Shown here piece by piece: positions 8,284 to 17,157 of a DNA stretch of 64,000 nucleotides. Below the pieces are notes generated by a model. That model was given only the letters and a program-made list of their open reading frames with translations. It searched no databases and was not told the origin of the DNA. Origin of the DNA: Planctomyces sp. (lineage in GTDB: Bacteria > Planctomycetota > Planctomycetia > Planctomycetales > Planctomycetaceae); NCBI GenBank assembly GCA_019636235.1, contig JAHBXW010000011.1, positions 98,422-162,421 on the forward strand. The letters run 5' to 3'. Each line of letters opens with the position of its first letter. Within the stretch, counting starts at the first letter, position 1. Position numbers and translations under genes: made by a program.

Positions 8284-8979
8284 TCAGCGCTTGTCGAGTC
8301 GCTGAATCCGCGCGTTGCGGATCTGCACCGGCTCGTTGTTCCGGCTGAGGTGCTGAAACCCCAGTCGCCCCTTCGCGGGGCGGTCCTTGATCGGCGCCGC
8401 CTCGGTCCCGTCATGCCGCAGCACGGGCTGATCAAACGTCGACAGGTCGACATCCTGAATGAGTTCGCCGTTCATCGTGACCCGCAGCTGCGACCCGCGC
8501 AGCTCGATCCGGCAGGAGTTCCACTCCGTCGGGCGATAGACCTGCTTCGTCGGCGCGATCGCCCGATAGACGCCTCCCGTCAACTCCGAGTCCTTCGCCT
8601 GCGTGTTGTACCGGAAGTCCGCCATCTGCAGTTCCAGACCGTCGAACGCCGGATCGCCCGCGGCCGGGGACCGCAGCGCGACGCCGCTGTTTCCGTACTC
8701 CGTCAGCTTGAACTCGTATTCCAGGATGAAGTCGCCGAACTCCTCATCGCTGAGCAGCCACGTGCCGCGCTTGTCGCCGGACGTCAGCACGCCCTGGGCG
8801 ACGGTCCACGGCGAATCGTCCACCGCGCGGGCCACGTCGCTCCACTCGCGAACCGTCCAGCCGCGGGGCTGGCCGTCCTCGGGAAACAGCGGCTGAAAAT
8901 CGGCGGCCGCGACTTCCGCCTGGGAAGCCGCCTCTGGATCGGCACAACACAGCGCTGCGAGCAAAAGCCACGGGAGCAC
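8284..8979 (-). CDS. secreted DUF1080 (3-keto-disaccharide hydrolase) protein
   Basis: 231 residues with a GTG start (AGGAG about eight bases before it) and a short signal peptide (LPWLLLAALCCA; a Cys after the hydrophobic core could allow lipidation). The body is a complete DUF1080 concanavalin-like beta-sandwich: FQPLFPEDGQPRGW at the start, GTWLLSDEEFGDFILEYEFKL, then GNSGVALRSP and GLELQMAD, the most conserved signatures of the family, and finally GRLGFQHLS. Relatives cleave 3-keto-glycosides or bind sugars, and are expanded in planctomycetes. The gene is convergent with the cyclase gene (23 bases between stops), so it is transcriptionally independent of it. Which glycoside it acts on cannot be read from sequence. 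Confidence 0.88.
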   Translation of the reverse strand: MLPWLLLAALCCADPEAASQAEVAAADFQPLFPEDGQPRGWTVREWSDVARAVDDSPWTVAQGVLTSGDKRGTWLLSDEEFGDFILEYEFKLTEYGNSGVALRSPAAGDPAFDGLELQMADFRYNTQAKDSELTGGVYRAIAPTKQVYRPTEWNSCRIELRGSQLRVTMNGELIQDVDLSTFDQPVLRHDGTEAAPIKDRPAKGRLGFQHLSRNNEPVQIRNARIQRLDKR

Positions 8980-9058
8980 GCGGGTTCTCCTGCTGGGGAC
9001 TGGGAATCAATCAGGGCGCGTCAGTTTGGGAATTCGACACTGGGAGCCTGGTTTCGCG

Positions 9059-10732
9059 TCACGCCGCGGTCGTCGGAGGGTCAAGGCGCGGCCAGCTCAT
9101 TGTAAAGCACGCTCCCGAACCGGGCTGGCTGTCGACCGTCAGATCTCCGCCATGCTCCCGCAGGATCTTGCGGCTCACGGCGAGGCCCAGGCCGGTTCCC
9201 CGGGCGCCTTTGGTTGATTCGAAGAAGTTGAACAGCCGGTCCAGTTCGTCGGCGTTGAGCCCCGGCCCGTTGTCCGAGACCTCGACGATCAGCCGGTCGC
9301 GGGCGCGATCGAACCGGGTCGCGATGCACAGCCGGGCGTCTGCGACGCCGTCCAGCGCCTCAATCCCGTTGACGATCAGGTTCAGAATCGCCTGGTGCAA
9401 CGCTTCGGCGTCGAACGCGGATGTCGGCGTGTCCTCGTCGAGTCGCCGCTCCAGGGTCACGCCGCGCTCGAGCGCCTGAGCCTGCATGAGGTCGCAGACG
9501 TCCCCCACGACGTCGTTCAGCCGCGCCGCGGACAGCGTCGGCCGGCGGTCCTTGCTCAGCGACAGCATGTCCATCACCAGCCGGTAAATGCGGTCCTGAT
9601 TGCGCTCGACGATCCGCCAGCCCTTCTGAACCATCTCTGGAGTTTCATTCTTCAACCCCAGATCAATCAGATAGCTGCCGCCGCGGACTCCCTGCAGAAT
9701 GTTCTTGATGTGGTGGCTGAGGACGGCCGTCGTCTGGCCAATCGCGGCGAGGCGTTCGGACTGCACGAGGGCCTGCTGATAGCGGGCCGATTCAATGGCC
9801 GAGGCGGCCTGCCGCCCGATGGCCGCGAGCAGCGCGAGGTGCTCGTCGTCAAATCGCGTCGCGCCGCTGCGCGAGGCCCAGTCGACGCCGGAGGTCGTCG
9901 TGTCGGCGTAGATCACGCCCAGGAGTTCAAACCGGCCATGCATGGGGACGCACAGCGCCTCGCGAATGCCGCTGCTGAGGATGCTCTCGCCGGTGTTGAA
10001 CCGATCGTCGGTTCGGGCGTCAGACGTGCGGACGGCCGTGCCGTGCTGAATCACGTACTGCACGATGCTCCGCGAGACCGGGAACCGTTCGTCGTCGGGC
10101 AGTCCCGGGCGGCGGACGACGACGCGAGGCTCGATCCGGTCGGTCCGCGCATCGGCGACCAGCATGCAGCCGCGGTCCGCGCCGATCGCCGGCAGTGCGA
10201 TCTCCAGCAGCCGCTGCAGCAGCAGCTCGAGCCGTGCGCTGGGACGGACGATCTCCTCCGTCACCCGGTACAGCACCTGCAGGTTCGCCGCCGCGCGCCG
10301 CGGGACGGACGCATCGCCGAACGCCCGTCCCAGGATCGCCTCGGGCTCGTGCGGCAGCGATCCCAGGATCCGCGACGAATCCGACATCTGGTCGGCGCCG
10401 ACGAAATCAATGTCCGCCAGCGGCGGAGTCGTCTCGGGCTCCTCGACGCGATAGACCAGCACGGTGCGGCCGACCTGCAGATGGTCCCCCGGATGCAGCA
10501 CGCGCCGCTGGATCCCCTGCCCGTTGACGAACGTGCCGTTCGAGCTGCCCAGGTCAATGGCGAACCACTGCCCGTCCCGGCATTCGAGACGCGCGTGCTC
10601 GCGGGAGACTTCCGTATCGCTGAGCGCGGCGGCGTTCCGCGACCCGCGGCCCAGTCCGACATGGTCCCCCTCGAGCTCAAAGCTTGCGCCCTGATCCGGC
10701 CCCTGAACCACGAGCAGCGAAGCGGCCGACAC
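9059..10732 (-). CDS. FHA-GAF sensor histidine kinase
   Basis: About 557 residues, soluble. An FHA domain fills residues ~15-95 (GLGRGSRN, SREHARLE, NGTFVNG). A GAF domain covers ~150-320. The dimerisation/phosphoacceptor helix has LSHHIKNIL with the likely phospho-His at 340; the usual following Glu is His here. The HATPase region has all boxes: N box (LHQAILNLIVNG), G1 (DNGPGLN), F/G2 (FFESTKGARGTGLGLAVS). No receiver domain is attached and no response regulator lies next to it, so the partner is elsewhere. A GTG at 10732 is taken as start because AGGAG precedes it and homologous sequence begins just after; a TTG ten codons earlier is possible. Threonine-phosphopeptide binding by FHA could link it to a Ser/Thr kinase. 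Confidence 0.88.
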   Translation of the reverse strand: MSAASLLVVQGPDQGASFELEGDHVGLGRGSRNAAALSDTEVSREHARLECRDGQWFAIDLGSSNGTFVNGQGIQRRVLHPGDHLQVGRTVLVYRVEEPETTPPLADIDFVGADQMSDSSRILGSLPHEPEAILGRAFGDASVPRRAAANLQVLYRVTEEIVRPSARLELLLQRLLEIALPAIGADRGCMLVADARTDRIEPRVVVRRPGLPDDERFPVSRSIVQYVIQHGTAVRTSDARTDDRFNTGESILSSGIREALCVPMHGRFELLGVIYADTTTSGVDWASRSGATRFDDEHLALLAAIGRQAASAIESARYQQALVQSERLAAIGQTTAVLSHHIKNILQGVRGGSYLIDLGLKNETPEMVQKGWRIVERNQDRIYRLVMDMLSLSKDRRPTLSAARLNDVVGDVCDLMQAQALERGVTLERRLDEDTPTSAFDAEALHQAILNLIVNGIEALDGVADARLCIATRFDRARDRLIVEVSDNGPGLNADELDRLFNFFESTKGARGTGLGLAVSRKILREHGGDLTVDSQPGSGACFTMSWPRLDPPTTAA

Positions 10733-10798
10733 CGTGGGCGAACTCCTGGAAGGTCGAGGCAACGTCTGCGGCCGGATCGCCGGCGTGCCGGGCCGCGC

Positions 10799-11320
10799 TC
10801 ACGCGTCCGGCTGCCATTCGCCGATGTCCGGGAGATGGCGGTATTCGTCGTTGAAATCCAGCCCATACCCTACGACGAACACATCAGGGATTTCAAAGGC
10901 GACGTAGTCCGGCCGCAGCGCCGCCTGCGTCCGCGCCCGCTTCCACAACAACACCGCCGTCCGCACGCTCAACGCGCCGCTGTCCCGCAGCCGCTCGACC
11001 ACCCCCTCCAGCGTCCGGCCCGTATCGAAAATGTCGTCCACGACCAGCACGTGCCGCCCCTCCAGATCCGGCAGCGACTCCAGGTCCAGCGTCAGCCGCC
11101 CGGCCGTCGTCGCCGTCCCGCGATAGCTGGATGCCTGAATAAGCCCCAGCTTGTGCGGGCATTCGATGCGCCGCATCAGATCGGCGACCAGCATGATGCT
11201 GCCGGTCAGGACGCCAAGGATCGTCAGCGGCTGCCCCGCGTAGTCGCGTGAGATGCGGCGACCCAGTTCCTGCACGGCCTGTTCGATTTCGGCGGCGGGA
11301 ATCAGGGGCCGGACAGGCAT
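10799..11320 (-). CDS. hpt: hypoxanthine phosphoribosyltransferase
   Basis: 173 residues, the usual size of bacterial Hpt. It salvages hypoxanthine/guanine to IMP/GMP using PRPP. The PRPP-binding loop is clear (HVLVVDDIFDTGRTL), as are the N-terminal LGVLTGSIMLVADLMRRI segment with the non-proline cis-peptide region and the conserved SSYRGT flexible-loop sequence. The late VFVVGYGLDFNDEYRHLP motif, which contacts the purine, is also present. Start ATG 11320 (MPVRPLIPA) fits homologues; codons further upstream are in a region overlapping the divergent gene. It lies 66 bases upstream of the FHA histidine kinase gene on the same strand and could share its transcript. Confidence 0.93.
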   Translation of the reverse strand: MPVRPLIPAAEIEQAVQELGRRISRDYAGQPLTILGVLTGSIMLVADLMRRIECPHKLGLIQASSYRGTATTAGRLTLDLESLPDLEGRHVLVVDDIFDTGRTLEGVVERLRDSGALSVRTAVLLWKRARTQAALRPDYVAFEIPDVFVVGYGLDFNDEYRHLPDIGEWQPDA

Positions 11321-11466
11321 GGAGGCGAATCGAAACAGGGCGGGCGTGTCCAGGCCATCATGGCCGCGCGGCGCGTCCCGGTCGAGTCCGCGTTCCGCGC
11401 GGCGCGATTGAGTTTGTCGCCGCGCGCGGGGATGCTGGGTCGCCAATTCCGATACGAGAGATACGC

Positions 11467-12462
11467 ATGCCCCGTTCACTGGCCGCCTGGTTGATGTCCG
11501 TCGCGCTGGGCTTCCTCGCCGCGGAGACGAGCGCGGACGACGAAACGCCGGCCCGCAGCCTGTGCGTCATGACATTCAACCTTTGGCATGGCGGAGACGC
11601 CGGCGGTCAGCCGCTCGACCAATCGGCGGAAGTGATCCGCCGCGCAGGCGCGGACGTCGTGGGACTGCAGGAAACGCGCGGCCAGTCAGAAGCGGATCCC
11701 CGGCCCGATCGCGCCCGCGAACTGGCCGCACTGCTCGGCTGGCATTACGCGGATCGGCCGGGAAGCACGGGCATCATCAGCCGCCACCCGCTGGCCGCCC
11801 AGGCCCCGGGTCGGCTGGGTGCGACGATTGAATTGCCGGACGGGCCGTCCGTGCACATCTTCAACGTGCACTTCGCGCATGCGCCGTATCAGCCGTATCA
11901 ACTGCTGGGAATCCCCTACGAGAACGGCGCATTCCTGGCGACGGCCGATGAAGCGGTGGCCGCGGCTTCGGAGGCCCGGGGCGCCGAAGTCGACGCCGTT
12001 CTGCAGGACATCCGTCCCTGCCTCGCCCGCGGAGAGATCGTGTTTCTGACCGGCGACTTCAACGAGCCCAGCTGGCAGGACTGGACGGCCGAGGCGCATG
12101 CAGCCGGACGCTGTCCGACGCCCGTCGCATGGCCGGCGACGTCGCGAGTCAGCGCCGCCGGGCTGGTCGACAGTCTGCGCGTCCTGCGTCCGGATTCCGT
12201 CGCGGCCCCCGCCTGCACGTGGACGCCGATCACCGCGGATGATGACCCCGCGGACCGGCACGACCGGATTGACTTCGTATTTTCGAATCTGAACGCGGGT
12301 CAGGTCGAGCGCGTGCAGGTTATCGGCGAGAGGGCCGATCGCGCCGACGTCGTCGTCGCCCCCTACCCGTCGGACCATCGCGCGGTCGCCGTGCGATATC
12401 GGCTGCCCCGAACGGGGTCCGCGGGACCAGAGGCTGCCCCGCGCGAGCGCGACGCAGATTGA
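11467..12462 (+). CDS. secreted endonuclease/exonuclease/phosphatase-family protein
   Basis: 331 residues with a signal peptide (MPRSLAAWLMSVALGFLAAE). The EEP (DNase I-like) fold motifs occur in order: VMTFNLWHGG (Asn), VVGLQETRG (metal-binding Glu), IISRHPL, FLTGDFNEPS (Asp and Asn), RIDFVF, and PSDHRAVAVRY at the end (catalytic Asp-His). The family includes nucleases, sphingomyelinases and inositol phosphatases, all cleaving phosphoester bonds with Mg2+. Because it is exported, a periplasmic phosphodiesterase or lipid phosphatase is more likely than DNA repair, but the substrate cannot be decided. The intergenic gap to hpt (divergent) is 146 bases, enough for both promoters. Confidence 0.87.
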   Translation: MPRSLAAWLMSVALGFLAAETSADDETPARSLCVMTFNLWHGGDAGGQPLDQSAEVIRRAGADVVGLQETRGQSEADPRPDRARELAALLGWHYADRPGSTGIISRHPLAAQAPGRLGATIELPDGPSVHIFNVHFAHAPYQPYQLLGIPYENGAFLATADEAVAAASEARGAEVDAVLQDIRPCLARGEIVFLTGDFNEPSWQDWTAEAHAAGRCPTPVAWPATSRVSAAGLVDSLRVLRPDSVAAPACTWTPITADDDPADRHDRIDFVFSNLNAGQVERVQVIGERADRADVVVAPYPSDHRAVAVRYRLPRTGSAGPEAAPRERDAD

Positions 12463-12731
12463 GCGATCAACGCGCACTGGCGCCCGGCGGCGACCGGTCC
12501 TGCAAGGCTCTTCGTTCCAGCCGTTGCGCGCCGCGCGATCGTCCAGCGCCGCCACGCCGAAACACTTGGCGGATGGACTGATGCGTCCGGCCGCCGGCGT
12601 TGGACTCTGGGCAATGAGTTCTTCCCGCACCGGCGGCGCATGACTTGCTACCGGGTTTGAGTGCGGGGAAACAGCAGTCGTTCCGGAGGGGGGCCGCTCG
12701 TTCCGGGACGTGTATCATCAGGAGAAATGTG

Positions 12732-13325
12732 ATGCGCTGGATGAACTGGATGGCATGCGGGACCGTGGCGAGCGGGTTGGCGATCGCGGGTCTGCAGGCG
12801 GCTGATCCGCCGCGCGTGGAGGTCGAAGTGCGGCGGGCGCCGGAAGTCGCGCCGCCGGCCGGCCGCGAAGCGGTCGACAAGGCTCACACCACGCGCGCCT
12901 CCGAACTCATGGGGACGGAAGTCGTCGTGAAGAGCGGCGACGCACTGGGGACGATCGCGGACCTGGTGATCGATCAGCGGAATGGCCAGGTGACGCACGC
13001 CGTCATTGAAACCGAAGACGAATACCGCGCGATTCCGTTCAAGACGCTGGCCTGGCATCAGGGGGAGGAGCCGCAGGATCACTACTTCGTGGTGGGCCTC
13101 GAGCCGGCGCGGTTCATGGAATCGCCGGCGATCAGCCACCAGGAATGGCGGACGTTCTCCGCTCCCCAGTGGCAGACGTACGTGCCACAGGTGACCGAGT
13201 TCTACACGAACGTCGAGATTGAACCCGTCGCGCCGGGCGCGGTCCGCCGCGCCAACCGCGCGGAGCGGACGATCGATCGCGAACTCGACAAGGCCGAGCG
13301 GCGGATCGACCGCAAGCTCGACTGA
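12732..13325 (+). CDS. secreted PRC-barrel domain protein
   Basis: 197 residues beginning MRWMNWMACGTVASG, with a signal peptide ending near LQAA. After a Pro/Glu-rich stretch comes a PRC-barrel-like domain: ASELMGTEVVVKSGDALGTIADLVIDQRNGQVTHAVI (two parts of the usual pattern, x-L-x-G-x-x-V, then G-x-I-x-D-L-V-I-D), followed by RAIPFKTLAW. The C-terminus ends in a charged helix with an imperfect duplication (AERTIDRELDK / AERRIDRKLD) that could be a coiled coil. The start is supported by AGGAG a few bases upstream. PRC-barrel proteins with signal peptides occur in many bacteria with poorly known roles. No operon partner is evident. Confidence 0.82.
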   Translation: MRWMNWMACGTVASGLAIAGLQAADPPRVEVEVRRAPEVAPPAGREAVDKAHTTRASELMGTEVVVKSGDALGTIADLVIDQRNGQVTHAVIETEDEYRAIPFKTLAWHQGEEPQDHYFVVGLEPARFMESPAISHQEWRTFSAPQWQTYVPQVTEFYTNVEIEPVAPGAVRRANRAERTIDRELDKAERRIDRKLD

Positions 13326-13590
13326 ACGTCCGCGACCGGGCGGTGAAGCAACAGCGCCCGCTGCGGGGGGACGCAAGCGTCAGGGAGGCGAGATCGCCCC
13401 GACAAACTGGCGAAGCGCTGCAGGAAGGCTCGTCGGACCCATCTCCGCCGGGCCTTCCGCCTTTTTGGCGTCGGCCGAAATGGATGCGTTCCGACATTTC
13501 CGCGAAGGAGGTCGACCGCCTGAGGCCGAATGCGATATCGTCCCGGTTTCCCCGCGCCGACCCTTCAGGACTTCTGTCGAACCGCCTGCA

Positions 13591-15324
13591 ATGCCCCCAC
13601 GGAAGAAGACGTCGAGTTCCCGCAAAGCCCCCCTCTCCGAGGCCGACAGAAGCGACGCGGCGCAGCAGACCGCCATCGCCGAGGCGCATACCCACAGCTA
13701 CGAAGCCAACCGGCCCGTGCCGTTCTTCAACGAGCCGCTGGCGGACTTCGGCCAGGACGAGCCGCGGACCGCGATGGCCGAGGCCCTGGAAGTCGTCGGC
13801 GACATGCTCGGCGAGGAATACCCGCTCGTCATCCACGGCAAGCTGATCGAAACCCGCGGCAAAATCGTCTCGCGGAATCCGTCCCATAAGAAGCAGATCG
13901 TCGGTACGGCCGCATCAGCCACCCGCGATCACGCCATCCAGGCCATCGAGTCGGCCAAGCGGGCCTTCAAGCCCTGGTCCCGCGTCGAGCCGCAGCTCCG
14001 CGCGGAGTACGTGGAAGTCATCGCTTCTGAAATGCGCGGCCGCCGCTACGAACTCGCCGCCTGGCAGGTCTACGAGTGCGGCAAGCCCTGGGCCGAAGCG
14101 GACGCCGACGTCGCCGAGGCGATCGACTTCTGCATGTACTACGCCGACCAGATGCGGCGACTGACCGCGCCGCTGAACTGCGACGTCGCCGGCGAAGAGA
14201 ACAGCTACATCTATCGCCCGCGGGGAGTCACGGTCGTCATCGCCCCCTGGAACTTCCCGCTGGCGATTCTGACCGGCATGACGGCGGCCGCGATCGTGAC
14301 TGGCAACACCGTCGTCATGAAGCCTGCGGAACAGTCCTCGGTGATCGCCGCGAAGCTGATGCAGATGATCCGCGATGCGGGGATTCCCGACGGCGTCGTG
14401 AACTACCTGCCGGGCGTGGGCGAGGAGATCGGTCCGGCGCTCGTCAGCCACCCGGACGTCGAGATCATCGCTTTCACCGGCTCCCGGGCCGTCGGCCTGC
14501 AGATCAACGAGACGGCCGCGCAGACGTCCCCCGAACAGCGCTCGGTCCGCCGCGTGCTGGCCGAAATGGGTGGCAAGAACGCCATCATCGTCGACGACGA
14601 CGCCGACCTCGACGAGGCCGTGCTGGGAGTGATGCACAGCGCCTTCGGCTACAGCGGCCAGAAGTGCTCGGCCTGCTCGCGGGCGATCGTGCTGGAAGGC
14701 ATCTACGACCGGTTTCTCGAGCGGCTGGTCGACGCCACGGAGAGCTTCGAGATCGGTGCGGCGGAAAACCCCGGCTGCTGGATGGGGCCGGTCATCGACG
14801 AGGAATCGCTGGGCCGGATCCAGGCCTACATCGCGATCGGCCAGGAGGAAAGCCGCTGCGTGCTGGCCCGCGACGTCGGCCCGCTGGCGAAGGAGGGCTG
14901 GTTCGTCGGTCCGCACATCTTCGCGGACGTCGATCCGACCTCGCGTCTCGCGCAGCACGAAATCTTCGGCCCCGTGCTGGCCGTCATCAAGGCGAAAACC
15001 TTCGATGAAGCGCTGGAGATCGCCAACAGCACGGAATACGCGCTGACCGGCGGCGTTTACAGCCGCAGTCCGCAGCGTCTGGCGCGGGCCCGGGCCGAAC
15101 TGCAGGTGGGCAACCTGTACCTCAATCGGGGCATAACCGGGGCGCTGGTCCAGCGACATCCGTTCGGCGGGTTCCGGATGTCGGGCATCGGGACGAAGGC
15201 CGGCGGCCGCGATTACCTGACGCAGTTCGTGCTGCCCGTCAACGTGACGGAGAACACGCTGCGGCGGGGCTTCGCTCCGCAGGAGCCGTCTGACGCGGCC
15301 GCCGAGGAATCGGCTGGCGAGTAA
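13591..15324 (+). CDS. L-glutamate gamma-semialdehyde (1-pyrroline-5-carboxylate) dehydrogenase
   Basis: 577 residues, a full aldehyde dehydrogenase that oxidises glutamate-5-semialdehyde to glutamate with NAD, the last step of proline and arginine breakdown. Signatures: APWNFPLAI, NAD-binding FTGSRAVG, the catalytic Glu region LAEMGGKN, the nucleophile Cys in GYSGQKCSACSR, and NRGITGALVQRHPFGG, which is diagnostic of the P5C dehydrogenase branch. The first ~70 residues are an extra Lys/Ser/Ala-rich tail before the ALDH fold begins. The proline dehydrogenase half found in fused PutA is absent, so it is the stand-alone form; no proline dehydrogenase gene is nearby. ATG 13591 is the most plausible start, but the upstream frame stays open and an earlier start cannot be excluded. 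Confidence 0.9.
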   Translation: MPPRKKTSSSRKAPLSEADRSDAAQQTAIAEAHTHSYEANRPVPFFNEPLADFGQDEPRTAMAEALEVVGDMLGEEYPLVIHGKLIETRGKIVSRNPSHKKQIVGTAASATRDHAIQAIESAKRAFKPWSRVEPQLRAEYVEVIASEMRGRRYELAAWQVYECGKPWAEADADVAEAIDFCMYYADQMRRLTAPLNCDVAGEENSYIYRPRGVTVVIAPWNFPLAILTGMTAAAIVTGNTVVMKPAEQSSVIAAKLMQMIRDAGIPDGVVNYLPGVGEEIGPALVSHPDVEIIAFTGSRAVGLQINETAAQTSPEQRSVRRVLAEMGGKNAIIVDDDADLDEAVLGVMHSAFGYSGQKCSACSRAIVLEGIYDRFLERLVDATESFEIGAAENPGCWMGPVIDEESLGRIQAYIAIGQEESRCVLARDVGPLAKEGWFVGPHIFADVDPTSRLAQHEIFGPVLAVIKAKTFDEALEIANSTEYALTGGVYSRSPQRLARARAELQVGNLYLNRGITGALVQRHPFGGFRMSGIGTKAGGRDYLTQFVLPVNVTENTLRRGFAPQEPSDAAAEESAGE

Positions 15325-15608
15325 TGCGGGACTGCGGGATTCCGCGGGGGGCGAATTGCAGCGCCGCGCGAAAGCATTTCGTGAAATCACCGCAAAGCCG
15401 CCGCGCCGCGCACAATTCCCGTTGAGCGAATCCGCGGCTCAGCGGTAAACTGCACGGAGAGTCAGGGATCAGACGCGCGTGACGACCGCCGCTTTCGTAC
15501 GGCCGCCGGCACACCGCTGAATATCGGGGAGGAGCGAGCCGACCGAGATGGACGTGCACTGTGCTCAGCACGCCGTCGAATCCGAGTCTGCCCGCTGGCG
15601 AGGTGCGC

Positions 15609-16400
15609 ATGTTTTCGACGTCCATCAGCGGCCCGGTCGCTGTGATTGGCGATGTTCACGGTCAGTCCGAAAAGCTCGCGGAGATTCTGGGGCAGCTCCA
15701 GTCGCGAGACGATTTCCATGACCGCTGGGTTGTGTTCATCGGCGATCTCGTGGACCGCGGCCCCGATTCCCGCGGCACGCTGGACATGGTCGCCGAGCTG
15801 CTGCGGACGCACGAGCGGACGACGCTGATCGCCGGCAATCACGAACTGGCCATGGCGGCGTCGCTGAACCTCATCGAAACGCCCCCCTACACCGACTGGC
15901 GGAAGCGCTGGCTGGCCAGCTTCGGTTCCGAGGCGACGTTCGATTCCTACGGCGTCGAACGCGGCGACTGCGAGACGCTGGCGGCACAGCTCCCGGCCGC
16001 GCATGCCGACATCCTGCGGCACGCCCCCTGGTGCATCGATCACCCCAACCTGTTCTTCGTGCATGCCGGGCTGGACCCCTACATGCCGTTCGCCGCGCAG
16101 CGCAGCGTCCTCGAACAGCGCGACTTCAGCCTGAATTCCCCGGGCTGGCTGTTCTCCAAACGCTGGCCCTTCGAGCCCCTCCCGGCCGACTGCTCGAAAT
16201 GCGTGATCTCGGGGCACGTCCCGATGCCCGAAGTGCAGATCGACGCGCAGCGGATTCTCGTGGACACCACGGGGGGCGTCGGGGGCGATTTGAGCTGCGT
16301 GCTGCTTCCCGAGCGAACCGTGCTGACGTCGGGCGCGCCCGCGCCGGCCCGCAAGCCGCTCTTCTCCCGGCTGTTCGGCCGCCGCGCCGCGGCGCTGTGA
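15609..16400 (+). CDS. calcineurin-like metallophosphoesterase (Ser/Thr phosphatase / ApaH-like)
   Basis: 263 residues. The metallophosphoesterase motifs are in order: IGDVHGQ, FIGDLVDRGPDS, LIAGNHELAM, then FVHAGLDP and ISGHVPMPEVQ. This set matches bacterial PPP-type phosphatases and diadenosine tetraphosphatase-like (ApaH) enzymes, which use two metals to hydrolyse phosphoesters. The C-terminal ~25 residues are basic and variable. GAGGTG ahead of ATG 15609 supports that start; an in-frame ATG 48 bases earlier is possible. Function in removing phosphate from proteins would fit with the protein kinase at the right end of the window, but that is inference. It stands alone with ~280 bases before it. 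Confidence 0.85.
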   Translation: MFSTSISGPVAVIGDVHGQSEKLAEILGQLQSRDDFHDRWVVFIGDLVDRGPDSRGTLDMVAELLRTHERTTLIAGNHELAMAASLNLIETPPYTDWRKRWLASFGSEATFDSYGVERGDCETLAAQLPAAHADILRHAPWCIDHPNLFFVHAGLDPYMPFAAQRSVLEQRDFSLNSPGWLFSKRWPFEPLPADCSKCVISGHVPMPEVQIDAQRILVDTTGGVGGDLSCVLLPERTVLTSGAPAPARKPLFSRLFGRRAAAL

Positions 16401-16506
16401 CGCCCCCCCGCCGGGTCGGATTCCCGGATGCGGAATGACGCACGGCAGTTCGCGATGACCATCGCCCATCTGTCGCGGACGCGCCGGGCCTGCTTCGGAA
16501 GCGGCT

Positions 16507-17073
16507 TCAGCCCTCAGGCGTCGCCCGCTGCACCTCGTACGTCAGATGCACGAAGTCCGCGCCGAACTGCTCCACCAGCTTGAGGCGCAGCGGCGGAGCG
16601 ACGATCCGTCGTGGCAGGAGCGGAGCCCCTCCGCCAAGCGTCACCGAGGCCACCGCCACAATGATTTCGTCGAGCAGACCCTGGTCGAGGAACTGCCCCA
16701 CGAGTTCCCCGCCTCCGGTGATCCAGATGTTCCTGCCGTCCGCGGCACGCGTCATTTCCGCGTGCACCGGCCGCACGTCGCCGCGCACGAAGCGAATGTC
16801 GGCCCCGGGGATCGCGGGCAGTCGACGCGACGTGAACACCCACGTCGGCTGACGGTAGGGCCAGGGCTTCTGCTGTTCGCTGCCCGGACGGATCTCATGC
16901 TCGAGCAGCCATTCGTAGGTGGTCGAGCCCATGGCGATCGCGCCCACGTCCTCCATGAACCGGGCGTGATCCTCGCCCGGACCGTCGCCGAACTGGAACA
17001 GCCAGTCCAGCGAGTTCTCCGTGTCGGCCAGAAAGCCGTCGAGACTCATGGCGGTCGCGTACTGCGTCTTCAT
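16507..17073 (-). CDS. dihydrofolate reductase-like (RibD C-terminal domain) protein
   Basis: 188 residues starting MKTQYATAMSLDGFLAD, the N-terminal pattern of the RibD-C/DHFR-like family (Y.A.S.DG.IA). Other family marks are IAMGSTTYEWLLEH, then PTWVFTSRRLP, RNIWITGGGELVGQFLDQGLLDEIIV and the late GGGAPLLPRR. Members include riboflavin reductase domains and many uncharacterised NADPH-dependent reductases. This protein is a single domain without a RibD deaminase part. It is 84 bases downstream of the toroid-fold gene on the same strand. The substrate is unknown. Confidence 0.85.
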   Translation of the reverse strand: MKTQYATAMSLDGFLADTENSLDWLFQFGDGPGEDHARFMEDVGAIAMGSTTYEWLLEHEIRPGSEQQKPWPYRQPTWVFTSRRLPAIPGADIRFVRGDVRPVHAEMTRAADGRNIWITGGGELVGQFLDQGLLDEIIVAVASVTLGGGAPLLPRRIVAPPLRLKLVEQFGADFVHLTYEVQRATPEG

Positions 17074-17157
17074 CGGCTGCGCTCGGGGCGGACGGATCAA
17101 CCGAAACCACATCGCGAACTGCAACGCGGCCGCTCGCCAGCGTCGGGCTCCGCCGAT

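Noticed and set aside
13915..15390. A 491-codon minus-strand frame across the aldehyde dehydrogenase gene
   Set aside because: Antisense to a gene with intact catalytic motifs; no domains on the other strand.
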